Under the pieces are notes generated by a model. That model was not told the DNA's origin. It did no database searches and worked only from the letters and a program-made list of their open reading frames with translations. From NCBI GenBank assembly GCA_039566865.1, contig CM076958.1, positions 4,123,501-4,187,500 on the forward strand: 64,000 nt of DNA, read 5' to 3'. The translations under genes and the position numbers were made by a program. This DNA is from Aurelia coerulea. Its lineage: Eukaryota; Cnidaria; Scyphozoa; Semaeostomeae; Ulmaridae. Each line of letters opens with the position of its first letter. Positions within the stretch are counted from its first letter, which is position 1. Below are positions 12,601 to 20,290 of this stretch, piece after piece.

Positions 12601-12771
12601 AATCTTATTCTACTTAACGACTTGTTTGTATTAATGGCATACTTGATTACCAAATTAACTTTCAAATTTACTCAAGCACATGTCAGAGAATAGCTAAAAA
12701 TAGAACTTACTAGCATAACTTTTCGCCACCAAAGAAACGCCGATAATCAAGAAAATCGTCTTTATTTCCAT
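406..12771 (-). CDS. Potassium-channel-type ionotropic glutamate receptor-like protein (GluR0-like, 8 exons)
   Basis: Eight exons join in frame: 12771-12711, 11032-10802, 10155-9923, 4824-4730, 4311-4155, 3325-3262, 1513-1230 and 621-406. This gives 1341 nt and 446 residues. All introns are GT-AG, and phases run 1,1,0,2,0,1,0 without a break. Residues 1-20 are a signal peptide. S1 spans about 21-153 and M1 about 154-175. The pore exon reads WWAFVSMTTVGYGD (filter at 205-210). M3 spans about 217-240 and reads IFTATVTTSL where iGluRs have SYTANLAAFL. S2 spans about 255-375, with D305 where iGluRs bind the ligand amino group. M4 spans about 397-417. Family knowledge: TVGYG filters mark potassium selectivity, and GluR0 and a rotifer receptor combine them with iGluR lobes. 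The usual S1 arginine before 'FSxP' is not seen (VKYQNTPYFPL), so the ligand may differ. No amino-terminal domain is present. A strong donor at 441-446 may splice to exons outside the window. Confidence 0.85.
741..1200 (-). mobile_element. LINE (CR1/L2-like) 3' fragment with pentamer tail, in receptor intron 7
   Basis: The minus strand encodes the end of a non-LTR retrotransposon ORF2: LYVPLLKTACGQKCFSYRGA followed by KLWNKL and a stop near 911. After a short 3' UTR comes a tail of about five AAATG units (766-741). It is 5' truncated and inserted in the same orientation as the host gene. Confidence 0.75.
1230..1513 (-). CDS. Receptor exon 7: main part of S2 lobe
   Basis: Acceptor 'tttcgttgcag', donor 'CTTCCG|GTAAGT'. 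The exon encodes the S2 core, including GGLIDSYVAGAY (the aspartate that contacts the ligand amino group in iGluRs) and FAYGFAITN (the 'YGIAxxK' turn). A LINE 3' fragment begins within about 40 nt of the donor. Confidence 0.85.
1543..1845. repeat. Degraded DNA-transposon-like repeat copy, receptor intron 6
   Basis: It shares 'agctacaacggcttcaaat...cttgacatagcgaatg' with the repeat at 13340-14200. That comparison shows the site before the foldback insertion there. It begins with G-rich 'gggtaagatgggtag' units. No coding capacity was recognised. Confidence 0.5.
1968..2310. repeat. GGTGAGT-family MITE copy
   Basis: It starts 'gggtgagtaaaaaatacgcc' and matches other copies in the 'ttgaacacgctttagca' and 'aataacttattcagggg' blocks, ending near 'gaatgaccgattaaagcc'. 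Short ORFs here are shadows of the repeat. Confidence 0.55.
2427..2797. repeat. Foldback MITE containing a tandem duplication
   Basis: The outer arms are inverted ('ataggtacaatt' and 'aaatgcgtgaaaag' on the left; 'cttttcgcgcattt' and 'aattttacctat' on the right). Between them lie two direct copies with a period of about 124 bp, starting at 2474 and 2598 ('gtgaaaagaggcctaaa'). Confidence 0.65.
2905..3130. repeat. Foldback MITE, second copy at 61665-61850
   Basis: The left arm 'gacaaagtgatttgcc' and 'gaatagacttcacacct' is mirrored by 'ggtgtgaaatctattctt' and 'gatcgctttgtct'. A central 'gagtgcactca' is kept. The copy at 61665 has the same layout. Confidence 0.6.
3262..3325 (-). CDS. Receptor exon 6: start of S2 lobe
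   Basis: A 64-nt exon with acceptor 'ctctttgcag' and donor 'AAAAG|GTATGT'. It encodes IVALNNTEEQRYGIKSNAKV, which fits the beginning of the S2 lobe and carries an NNT glycosylation sequon. The phases match both neighbouring exons. Confidence 0.75.
3780..3960. repeat. Short degenerate CCCCAATCCCAGAAAA repeats, receptor intron 5
   Basis: Three or four imperfect direct units of 'ccccaatcccagaaaattc' spaced about 33 bp apart. No gene signal was seen. The rest of intron 5 (3326-4154) holds nothing else except the ribozyme-like motif at 4069. Confidence 0.5.
4069..4096 (-). ncRNA. Degenerate hammerhead-like core (Penelope-like relic)
   Basis: The minus strand reads TTGATAA, then a 5-bp stem with a UAU loop (CGGGC/GCUCG), then GAAACGTC. 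This resembles the hammerhead core CUGAUGA-stem II-GAAAC found in Penelope-like retroelements. One side of the core is altered, so activity is unlikely. Confidence 0.35.
4155..4311 (-). CDS. Receptor exon 5: second half of filter and M3 helix
   Basis: Acceptor 'tttatag', donor 'ACG|GTATGA'. The spliced codon completes glycine and is followed by YGDRAPRSFIARVFAFFWVL and VGLVIISIFTATVTTSLTAL. The latter is a gate helix comparable to the iGluR M3 and the inner helix of two-helix potassium channels. Confidence 0.85.
4377..4589. mobile_element. 213-bp MITE with TAAAGGCAGTCTGTCA ends, receptor intron 4
   Basis: The termini are 'taaaggcagtctgtca' and 'gtgacagactgccttta'. A second copy with the same ends lies at 33445-33660. 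It occupies about half of the intron that splits the selectivity filter. Confidence 0.75.
4730..4824 (-). CDS. Receptor exon 4: pore helix and first half of the selectivity filter
   Basis: Acceptor 'ttgatag', donor 'GG|GTAAGC'. The exon encodes FFKGAWEGFWWAFVSMTTVG, ending inside the glycine codon of TVGYGD. The aromatic-rich pore helix resembles voltage-gated potassium channels more than animal iGluRs. Confidence 0.85.
4880..5160. repeat. GGTGAGT-family MITE remnant, receptor intron 3
   Basis: Shared blocks 'gcgtttgaaaggcc', 'tccc(c)tgaatatcac' and 'gaaatcag...ccgaaagtatgagggattt' match the family near 20034 and 23673. It is followed at 5178 by a fragment of the 'aagcctggttttcat' element seen complete at 35391-36176. 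Confidence 0.5.
5439..8229 (-). CDS. hAT-family transposase (zinc finger MYM-type 1-like), two exons
   Basis: Exon 1 (8229-8158) starts at an ATG and encodes 24 residues including QPITSFFAKRTHRE, with donor GAG|GTGAGT. Exon 2 (7676-5439) follows acceptor 'ccttctag' in phase 0, giving 769 residues with no stop or frameshift. It would excise and insert its own element in the nucleus. Seen in order: a TTF-type zinc-binding region (CFAC near 127-130, then H/C/H near 165-171), MLIDECKD near 307-312 (first catalytic Asp), GADG near 374-377 (second Asp), HCAAHRLNLI near 402, and the hAT dimerisation motif GTATVERSFSAMNRV near 710. The usual family length is 600-800 residues. It looks intact and possibly recent. 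Single-exon models starting near 7625 would miss the true start. Confidence 0.85.
9049..9082 (-). ncRNA. Hammerhead ribozyme core (Penelope-like element relic)
   Basis: The minus strand reads CTGATGA (9082-9076), a perfect 5-bp stem GGATC/GATCC with a nine-base loop, then GAAAC. This is an exact hammerhead core. The following 'gttctatatc' and preceding 'caacacg' are where stems III and I would lie. Very short stem III is known for Penelope-like elements. Cleavage activity is not established. Confidence 0.5.
9352..9570. repeat. Half copy of the MITE at 12029-12533
   Basis: In inverted order it matches 'gaaggttatatcatttttc', 'gtctacaatatgatggcaa' and 'gacgtcatagcctcaaattt' of the element in intron 1. 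It directly abuts the right end of the hAT element. Confidence 0.65.
9923..10155 (-). CDS. Receptor exon 3: end of S1 and M1 helix
   Basis: Acceptor 'cttacag', donor 'GCGCTG|GTAAGT' (phase 0). The exon encodes YIALPIYGSM, then TPYFPLVESPGVIYL (the iGluR 'FSxPxxxxG' region), then the hydrophobic M1 segment WPVLVLTLIMAALSGIVMWA. No arginine sits at the usual ligand-carboxylate position. Confidence 0.8.
10553..10740 (-). mobile_element. LINE 3' UTR and tail, receptor intron 2
   Basis: A pentamer-like tail (ttcatttcattttcatt) is followed by 'aacagggtaaagttatc...gccctgtgcaaag'. This matches the 3' UTR of the LINE at 741-1200. No coding part remains. Confidence 0.6.
10802..11032 (-). CDS. Receptor exon 2: S1 ligand-binding lobe, first half
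   Basis: Acceptor 'tatttcag' and donor 'TTCA|GTAAGT'. The exon encodes WWNIPPYISRAKG and then PIGIFPDILATLVKDCCG, which matches the 'PP(F/Y)' and 'G(F)xxDLL' segments that open the S1 lobe of iGluRs and bacterial periplasmic binding proteins. It has several cysteines and NCT and NSS sequons, as expected for an ectodomain. Confidence 0.75.
11056..11412 (-). mobile_element. tRNA-derived SINE, split by an insertion, receptor intron 1
   Basis: The minus strand carries the SINE 5' part (11412-11297: Pol III-like head with 'ctgactttgcaggcag', 'gaccccttgtcgtgacgctcaagc' inverse) and 3' part (11105-11056: 'cagcgcttggcgct'). The piece between 11106 and 11296 contains an (ATA)n run and one 'tagacttgctccaagt' end. 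Other copies lie at 28851 and 62161. Confidence 0.65.
11450..11700. repeat. Partial copy of the GGTGCGCCAAA TIR element
   Basis: 'ggccacgataaatcgtacacaggatcgattttgaagat' and the following 200 bp match the long terminal repeat arm of the element at 34123-34988. The opposite arm is missing. Confidence 0.65.
12029..12533. mobile_element. 505-bp MITE with ~130-bp inverted repeats, receptor intron 1
   Basis: The ends are 'catagggctcaaatcttt' and its inverse. The arms continue through 'ctttgaatt(a/g)aatggcttg' and 'ctgtaaat(c/t)tgccgtggaaatt' on both sides. ORFs inside are shadows. Confidence 0.75.
12711..12771 (-). CDS. Receptor exon 1: start codon and signal peptide
   Basis: The ATG at 12771 opens a hydrophobic leader, MEIKTIFLIIGVSLVAKSYA, followed by the donor GTAAGT at 12710-12705 (phase 1). 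An acceptor-like 'tttcag' about 26 nt upstream of the ATG suggests that a 5' UTR intron may also exist. Confidence 0.8.
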
Positions 12772-13026
12772 CTTGAAGCAGAAATCTTTATGACGTCCTG
12801 AAATTAGGTAAGTTTTTAAAATTATCGAAATCAGACAGAACAACTGCATTATGGTAGACAATACATAAATGTGATTAAATGTTAATTAAGTTCATATGCA
12901 AAATCAAAATTTAAACCAGAAATAAAAGGTACGATAAATTGGGTAATGTAATATCCTTGGGTAAGGATGACGAGAGAGAGTTTACAGACACGACTACATT
13001 CTGTGTATGGTAATCTGAACTCAATT

Positions 13027-13211
13027 AGACTTGCTCCAAGTCAGCAATAAAATAATATATTTTCTTCTGCGGGGCGTAAGCTACTAAGGTGACGCTGCGA
13101 AGGAGAAATGAGAACTCCTTCGCAGCGTCACCTTAGTAGCTTATGCCCCCGCAAAAGAAATTATGTTCTTTTATTGCTAATGGTCCACTGAATAGACTTG
13201 GAGCAAGTCTA
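13027..13211. mobile_element. 185-bp hairpin MITE with 9-bp target duplication
   Basis: Perfect 16-bp termini TAGACTTGCTCCAAGT sit inside direct 9-bp repeats GAACTCAAT (13018-13026 and 13212-13220). The interior is a near-perfect stem of about 36 bp around 'aaatgaga'. A relative with the same termini and another 9-bp duplication lies at 33732. The 9-bp duplication points to a Mutator-like transposase. Confidence 0.85.
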
Positions 13212-13339
13212 GAACTCAATATAAATGGGCTGATCTACGTATTTACAAGACAAATAAACAATTACATAAGTACAAAGGTCAGGTTTAGTGTGACGTGCAT
13301 TTGTGCATGTCTGCATACAAACTTGAATATTACAGGTAA

Positions 13340-14200
13340 GTTTGGGCTAAAATAGGTCGGGCAAACATTTGGCTAAATGTTGCTCAAAAAATTTATGTTC
13401 ACAGTTCTCCTCTAGCTACAACTGTTCGAACCACCCTCCTTGAGCAAGGGCAGATTTGGTAAGACAATAGCACGAGTTGGTTTTGATTGACATCGCAATT
13501 CAAAGCGATTATCGATCGCAGACAAAGGAAATTCTCTCAACCAGTAAATCAAAACAAGCAAAGCCGCAAAAGTTTCTCTGAAACCCAGGTAGCTAGCTCG
13601 CTCGTTGTGCATTCCAGAAATTGTTTTTAAGAACAAATATGAGCATATATCGAAAGAGGAAGGATATATCCACACATCTGCCACGGGCATTTAATTTATT
13701 TGATTCAAAAGCCGATTGGGAGGTGATTCAATTCTCTTCTTTTTTTGGGTGTAATTAAACACTTACTGCTCAGCTTCTGAACCAAAGAAATGAAATGCCC
13801 GACGTAGATGTGTAGATATATCTTTCTTCTTTCGATTTATGCTCATGTTTGCTCTTAAAAACAATTTTGGAATGCACAACAACCGCGCTAGCTACCTGGG
13901 TTTCAGAGCAACTTTTGCGGCTTTGTTTGTTTTGAATTTATAGTTGAGGGAATTTCCTTTGTCTGCAGTCGCTAATCGCTTTGAATTGAGGTGTCAACAA
14001 AAGGATCTCGTCCTATTGTGTTGCAAAATCTGTCCTTGTTCCTCTAGCTACAACTGTTCGAACCACCCTCCTTGACATACTGAATGCTGATTCATCAATT
14101 CAGGGCCTGCTGTTTTCCAGCAGTCAACAGTACCCATTTTACACCAGCCTTCCCACTTTGCCCTGGCAGATTCTACCTTTTGAGATAAGATACCCTTCAT
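13340..14200. repeat. Degraded repeat interrupted by a foldback element
   Basis: The two outer parts (13340-13443 and 14040-14200) together match the repeat at 1543-1845. The foldback element sits between two copies of a 36-bp stretch (13408-13443 and 14040-14075). Confidence 0.6.
13444..14039. mobile_element. ~600-bp foldback element
   Basis: The left arm (13444-13725) reads 'gcaagggcagatttggtaag...gctagctcgctcgttgtgca'. The right arm is its inverse, ending 'aaatctgtccttgtt'. The centre holds the inverted 'gctcagcttctgaac' region. Same family as 35490, 61013 and 62345. Confidence 0.8.
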
Positions 14201-14460
14201 ATCATGTTAGAAAATTTGCCAATGACATGACCTCCGATAGGCCTAATTGAGATATGATGTTTTTCTGTTTTGCAAGATAATTTGTTGGGCAATAAATTGC
14301 TGGTGACTGTATTGTTGCAGTTAGAAACAGCTTGCCAACGACTTAACTTCGTTATGAAGTACATTAATAGCGAACTGTTTCATCTAAATTAGGACCTTAT
14401 TTACAGAACTAGTTGGAGCAGGTGACATTGAATACCGATTCATTTGATGTGGTTTCTACC

Positions 14461-14900
14461 GGGTGTCCCAAAAAAATGTATACAGATTTGACTGACTCCA
14501 GAGATTTAAATTTAGCTTTATTAATGGCTAATCACTCTCAAAATGTTCCTCGATAGTTAACGTGAACATAGATACCTTGTTTGTTGGTATTGGTGCTTTG
14601 AGAGCAGACATATCAATTTTTAAAGCTCAAATTTGCGCCCATTCGCAAACCTGAGCTTTGGCCTTTGGTCTCGGCAAATTCCTGAAGCACATCGAAATTA
14701 AGAACTGAAATTAATGAAAAATTAAGAAACTGCCCAATGGGCGACTAGGGGGTAACTTCTGGAAAACAGAATAACACAAGATCTAATATTGTTCAAATTT
14801 TATCAAGGCTATCGTTGATTTATACGCTGTGCCTTTAGAAATTGCTTATGGCAAAAAGCTAAAGCTCTGGTTTGCAGGAAGAAGCCAATTTGAGCTTCCT
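14461..14900. repeat. Truncated copy of the GGGTGTCCC TIR element
   Basis: It begins 'ccgggtgtcccaaaaaaatg' and follows the element at 17536-18478 through 'cctcgatagttaacgtgaac' and 'ctgtgcctttagaaattgctt'. The right terminus is missing. Another lone terminus starts at 15028. Between 14900 and 15660 no gene is evident. Confidence 0.6.
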
Positions 14901-15659
14901 TTCATTTAACATTCTTTAATGTTGGTTATTGACATAGTTAAAAACCTATAAATTTAAAGCAACTAATTCAAACCAACTACATACTAAAATAATTACACGA
15001 TGTAAAGTATAGTATATAATGTCCTATCGGGTGTCCCAAAAAAAATTACTCCCGTTTCAAAAATTACCAAAATTCCATTATGAAACCTGTCAACTTGTTT
15101 TTTATCTCTTTTATCACTGATTAAAATAAATTTTGAGATGATAAAATGTTCGTTTTTGTTAACTATGGGGTATGAAATGACACGTTGAAAAACCTTATTC
15201 TGAGCTATAATCTTTTTAAGCAACATCGTAAATCTAGCCTAAGAACAATGTTATTGTGATTTTCTAGTTTCCATCAAGCCTATAATGATGGTTTGCATTT
15301 CTTCCTGACATTTGTGACCAAACCAGAAGCTTAAAAAACGAAGAGAAATTAACACAAATTTAGATTTCAATACAGACCCTTCTATAAACAGACAAGGAAC
15401 AATAGACGACTCAGCTAAAGATTGCATCAAGAAAGAACTTCTTTGTGTTTGAAAGACCTTCGATTGATCTGATTGGTCGATTTATCTTAGCATGAAAAGG
15501 ATCATGGTCCAAATTTCCTTGACTCTATCTTTACCGCATCGTCGATTATGTCTTACTAAAGTTTTCTAACTTAATTGGGAATACCCTACACTATGTCTCA
15601 GATCGATTCAAGCTACGTCACTCTTCCAAGACGTTACCAAATCTGCCGCATTTTAGGGG

Positions 15660-15893
15660 TACATGGTAGTTTTCAGTTGGAAGCCTCCGCGAAGCAACTT
15701 GACGAGATCGAGACTTAGCTGATGGGTTGTTCTGTCAAGAGAACTGATTGGTTGAGACAGAAACGTCAATCAAACATATGGTACATGGTAGTAATCAGTT
15801 AGAAGCCTCCGCAAAGCACTAACGGGACTTAGCTCGTTGGTTGTTCTGTCAAGAGAACTGATTGGTTGAGACAGAAACGTCAATCAAACATGA
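15660..15893. repeat. Two-copy tandem repeat, ~122-bp unit
   Basis: Units starting 'tacatggtag' at 15660 and 15782 share 'gaagcctccgc(g/a)aagca' and 'ttctgtcaagagaactgatt'. The flanking DNA from 15894 to 16820 shows no gene or repeat that I recognise. Confidence 0.75.
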
Positions 15894-16820
15894 AAAATTC
15901 ATTGGAGCATGCGCACTGTAAACTTGATTCGTTCATACAGCGAAATGAACGTTTTTTTCTTTGTCAAAGTGTCATAAATAACTAATGAGAGCTTTTGCTG
16001 TAAATACAGTTAAGACGCACGTCAACATCTTACGCAAAAATTTTCCAACCGAAATATAGTTTCAAGGCTTTTCTTAGCTTTCCTTTATCCAGAACATTAA
16101 CAGGTCAAGTTCAACAATTCGTCATACATGTCATACTACTGGGGTACATCTCCGAACATCATTGCAAAATCCTTGGAAATATATGCATTCTCCATTGTAC
16201 GCCATGAATGTAGATGCTCAATAACAAAGGGCCCAGGATAGAGCCTTGTACAACATCAATAGTTCAATTATCTGGTCAACTGTTGGGCAACTTTGTATTT
16301 CAAACTGATGACATAAATTCATTCCATGTTGCTACGTCATAAAGGAATATGGAGACAAAAAAATAAGGTCAGGGCAAATTTCCTTGTCTGATAAATTGAC
16401 AATTTCAATAGAGCTTGGAAATTTGATGAAAACCTGCCAAATAGACATGAACCGCTGGCTGCAAGTATCTTGCAATAAGAAATCCTTTTGAAAGAAACTC
16501 TAAACTGGATTCTAAAAGGTTAAGAAATTGAACAAATGAACGTCCAAATCATTGAGAAACTTCCTGACATTTTACAAGATGTTAAAACTGGTTTCATTTC
16601 ACGAAATTAGACAAATTAAATCGCAAAAACTCAAAAGGAAATCACTATAGGGATACTTGAACTTCCTATGAAGAATTGCGTATAGTTTTATAAAAACTAA
16701 AGCTTCTTACGAATAATTGCGCATGATTTATAGAAGCTAAAACCCAGTTAAGTCTAATCTTAACCACTTGCAAAAGTTTGCGACAAAGACAAAAACAAAA
16801 CTTCTAATGATTTCACTCAC

Positions 16821-16960
16821 CAAACAAATATTAATTTCACCTCATCTGAGCCAAGATTCCTGCGATACTTGCGCTGGTAATTCACGGACAAGCAAAAATC
16901 GGGCGGCTTCAAGACATCCGTCAATGTGTCAACGAAAAGACGATTCTCATTGAAAGTGTT
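16821..16960 (-). CDS. Possible internal exon of an unknown gene
   Basis: Acceptor 'aagcgtcag', donor 'GTTTG|GTGAGT'; 140 nt, open throughout in one frame (phase 0 in, phase 2 out). It encodes FNENRLFVDTLTDVLKPPDF and then CLSVNYQRKYRRNLGSDEVK. The composition looks like a real protein, but I do not recognise the family. No partner exon is certain; the open stretch at 17215-17412 is a candidate upstream exon. Confidence 0.4.
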
Positions 16961-17214
16961 CTGACGCTTAAAAAATTAATGAGCACTATTTCGGCAAGAT
17001 TGATTCAGTAAACAGCAATTTATCGAAAGCAAACAATGCAAGGACCTGTTCGATAAGCAGGTAGACTGAATCAAACTCACAATATGCTCACTATGGGTAT
17101 TCATATGTTGATTTCACAATGATAGCAAGTCTTGAATGTTTTGCTAGTCACCCTGACATCGTACTGACAAAACGGTCAACATAAATTCTACTCGCTCGAG
17201 CGCTCGAGCGTGGG

Positions 17215-17412
17215 TCAACTTTTGAGGCAGGACGCGAAGGCGTATTGACGTCGAAGTGGAAAATTGCCAGCGCTAATGATTACTTCCGGGAATTTTTTAC
17301 CACGATCCTTTGCGTCTGACTTAATATCGATTGATTTCATCATAATGGTTGATTCATCATGGAACGCAAAGGATTGTCGTACAAAAATTCCTGATGCCAC
17401 CTCTAGGACTTC
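17215..17412 (-). CDS. Possible exon or gene fragment, unknown
   Basis: Open from an acceptor-like 'gtcctag' to TGA at 17215. It encodes VASGIFVRQSFAFHDESTIM and then a charged stretch, DIKSDAKDRGKKFPEVI. A donor-like GAA|GTAATC inside would splice in phase 0 to the exon at 16960. The function is unknown and a decayed gene is possible. Confidence 0.3.
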   Translation of the reverse strand, partial: EVLEVASGIFVRQSFAFHDESTIMMKSIDIKSDAKDRGKKFPEVIISAGNFPLRRQYAFASCLKS

Positions 17413-17535
17413 AGCGCAATCATCTGTCTATAACCCAGGGAGCGCCGGTCTCACCTGAGTCCTGTTAGGGGTAAGGCTCGTTTCTCCTTTGCAGTGGTAT
17501 AGAAAAAATTTGTTTTCGTTAAGTGCACAAAATAC

Positions 17536-18478
17536 AGGGTATCCCAGAAAAAAATATACAGATTTGGCTGGGTCCAGCAGTGCGAATTTAGCTCTAGATG
17601 GCTAATCAATTTAAAATGTTCCTCGATGGTTACTGTAACTTGAACATTGATACCTCATTTGTTGATATGGTTGCTTTTAGAGCTAAAATATTGAGCTTGA
17701 AGGTTCAAATTTGCCTCTACGTCTAACCACAGCTTTGGCCTTCACTTCAGCCTAAGCAAATTCCTGAAGCACATCGAAATTTAAAACTAAACTTAAAGAA
17801 AACTGAAAAATAGCACAACGGGTAACTTCAGGCAAACAGGATATAATATGATCCAAGTATTTTCACATTTTATCAAGCGTGAGTGGCCGAGCGGCTTATA
17901 CGGTTTCCGTCAGGTGACTGAAGTTAAGTTCGGTCAAGTTAGGTCAAACTCCGAATGGGTGACTTCTCGGAGGCTAGACCTTATAACTCACCTCGTCGTC
18001 CTTCGCAAGGAACGTTAAACTAGGGGTTCCATGCCTGGATGCGGCATGCATAGTGGGCTTAAATTCGCTTTAAATAGCTAGAAATCTTTCCAGCCCACTT
18101 AAAACAAATAACTGAAAAATTGTATTGTTGATATATTTGCTGTGCTTCAAGAATTTGCTTAGGCCAAAACATCAAAGCTCTAGTTTGTAGGTGACAGCAA
18201 ATTTGAGCTTTCAACATTAATAACCTCAAAGCACCAATATCAACAAGCGAGGTATCTATGTTCAAGTTAACTATTGCAGAACATTTTGAGAGTGATCAGT
18301 CATTGATTAAAGCTAAATTCACATCGCTGCATCGAACCAATCTGTATACTTTTTTTTATCTATATTCAAGTTAACTATGGAGGAATATTTTGAGACTGAT
18401 AAGCCATTGCTCAAGGCTGAATTTACATCGCTAGAGCCAACCAAATCCGTATATATTTTTTGGACACTTGGTTTACTT
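17536..18478. mobile_element. ~940-bp TIR element carrying a SINE
   Basis: The left end 'cagggtatcccagaaaaaaa' is mirrored by 'ttttttggacacttg' at the right. The arms of about 150 bp share 'atacagatttggctggg' and 'aatttagct'. A Pol III-type element is inserted at 17877. Confidence 0.7.
17877..18060 (+). mobile_element. SINE-like element with tRNA-type A box and 5S-like core
   Basis: It begins 'gtgagtggccgagcggctta', a tRNA-Leu/Ser-type A box. The next part, 'gaagttaag' ... 'ccgaatgggtgac', resembles the internal promoter of 5S rRNA. Then comes 'gtccttcgcaaggaacgtta', similar to a motif shared by many metazoan SINEs. The 3' limit is uncertain. Confidence 0.5.
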
Positions 18479-18997
18479 TGAGAAAGTTATCAGCATTGTA
18501 AAAGTAGAAAACTGAGTATGCGTCGTTTCCAGCTGTGTCGTGCTTATTTACACATCAGTTGTGAAAGGCGTATAAAATATATTAAATGAGACCCATGGTG
18601 TTGTGAGATGAATTTGCTTTCTTTCGTTACCCAAGATACAACCGCTTTAAACATGCACACCAGAGCTATAGTGGGCACACCACAGGCACACCACAGTTCA
18701 AATAAATTTGGAACGTTTGCCATGCTGGAGTTGAACTCAAATTATCAATAATGATTGATTAATTAATCAATTGATTCTTCATCTAAAGTCACATGCAATA
18801 GTTTATTTACAGCTAATTAAGGCCTACTAACGAAGAATGATTTAAGTTCTTTCAATCCTGACAACAATGTCAATTCTGATTTCATTTAGTGTGCTCACAA
18901 TCTACAATTCAGTCCAGCAATAAAGAAATTACGCCCGAATCACGCATAATTGCAAAGAATTCGGGGTAAGCCTAGGCAGAATAATTTCGCTTCTGCA

Positions 18998-20005
18998 GGG
19001 TGTCCCAAAAAATTCTTCGACGCTCGATAAAAAATTGAAAAATAACGATAAAATGAAGAGGCACTATGATGAGATAACCCGATTCCCGAGTTCTTTAATT
19101 AACCTTAAACACCAGAATCTTTGAAATCCGCTGAATCTTCTTGAAGCTACAAGCTTTGAAGTTCAAGTTTGTGCGAAAGCTGAAACAAGAGGCCTCTTAA
19201 TAGCATGAATAGTGGTGAAAGTAGCATGGGCTATCGTTTGCTTTGTTTCTCGTTTATTTCAGAGCAAACAAACTGGAATTTGAAAAGATTTTCGACAGCG
19301 TAACGCTCGAGCATATGGATTTAGATATCAAATGATTCAGTCTCTCGTCGATTATGCTTTCAATTAATTTTTTTGGAAAACATGCATTCTTTAGCAGATT
19401 TTTACAATATTTATAAGAATTAAATTACTTTTGAAGTCCTATTTGGTTTGCTCTTATATCAACGAGCGGTATAACATTGAATAACGTCTCTTTACCTTTA
19501 GAGCTGCATTGCATTGCAAGGGCCTGCAATGGGTCTCCGGTTACAGCTGTCGCATAAATGTGATATTTGAAAGCCCGTAAGTAAGCTAGAACTGTTTTAA
19601 ATGGCTTAAATTTAATTGTCTTCAGAGGCAGTATTCTTTGGAACGCTTTACCTGATGAGATAAAGTCAAGCCAATCTATATTTTCAAAATTCAAGTCAAA
19701 CAATGGAATGGAGACAGTTGTAATTGTAATATCTGTAAGTAGCTGAAATTGTAAATATTGTATATTTGTAAATAGTTGGTTTGAATTAGTTACCCTATTC
19801 TTAGAGTAAACTATACTTGTATCCAAGTTTAAAAAAATTCTTTATTATTATTATTATTTATAAAGCGAATTTTCAACGGATTTGCAAAATTATGGTGTCT
19901 AAAATTACTCTTAGGGACTGGGTTATATTCCCATGGACCTGTTCACGTTGTTGTTATTTTTCATTATTTAATTAAACGTCGAACAATTTTTTGGGGACAC
20001 CCTGT
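18998..20005. mobile_element. ~1-kb TIR element with GGGTGTCCC ends, containing a LINE piece
   Basis: The left end 'gggtgtcccaaaaaattctt' and right end 'aattttttggggacaccct' are inverse, and the homology continues inward ('cgacg'). It surrounds the plus-strand LINE fragment at 19617-19862. Confidence 0.65.
19617..19862 (+). mobile_element. LINE 3' end fragment
   Basis: The plus strand encodes RGSILWNALPDEIKSSQSIF and then SKFKSN, the typical non-LTR ORF2 C-terminus ('LWNxLPxxIK...FK'). It ends in an (ATT)n tail at 19844-19860. The N-terminal part is absent. Confidence 0.6.
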
Positions 20006-20033
20006 ATATCCCTTATACGCCCAACAAAGTCAT

Positions 20034-20290
20034 GCAGTACCGGGCGAGTCAATAAAAACAATCCCCGTTTGAAAGGTCACTGCTCCCTGGATATGAAGAC
20101 GATGATATCGGAAAATATATAGTTTAATGGTAGATATGTTCAAATCAATTTTAAAATTCACCTGATTGAAATCAGCCATTCCGTTCTGAAACTATGAGGG
20201 ACTTTCTCAAGAAAGCCTCTTCAAGAAACATTGAAAACGTGCCTAAAATCACGACCAAATTTTCCTAACATTTATGCCTTAGCCTCCTCT
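20034..20290. repeat. Single arm of the GGTGAGT-family MITE
   Basis: 'cgagtcaataaaaacaatcc', 'ccgtttgaaaggtcactgct' and 'gattgaaatcagccattccg' match the arms of the complete element at 23673-24248. No opposite arm. From 20291 to 21163 I see no gene; 'ccgtttttgtg' and 'cacaaaaacgg' form a small inverted repeat near 20330. Confidence 0.6.

Noticed and set aside
17185..17210. Short GC palindrome CGCTCGAGCGCTCGAGCG
   Set aside because: A perfect 18-bp palindrome, but isolated, with no other copy or context that suggests a role.
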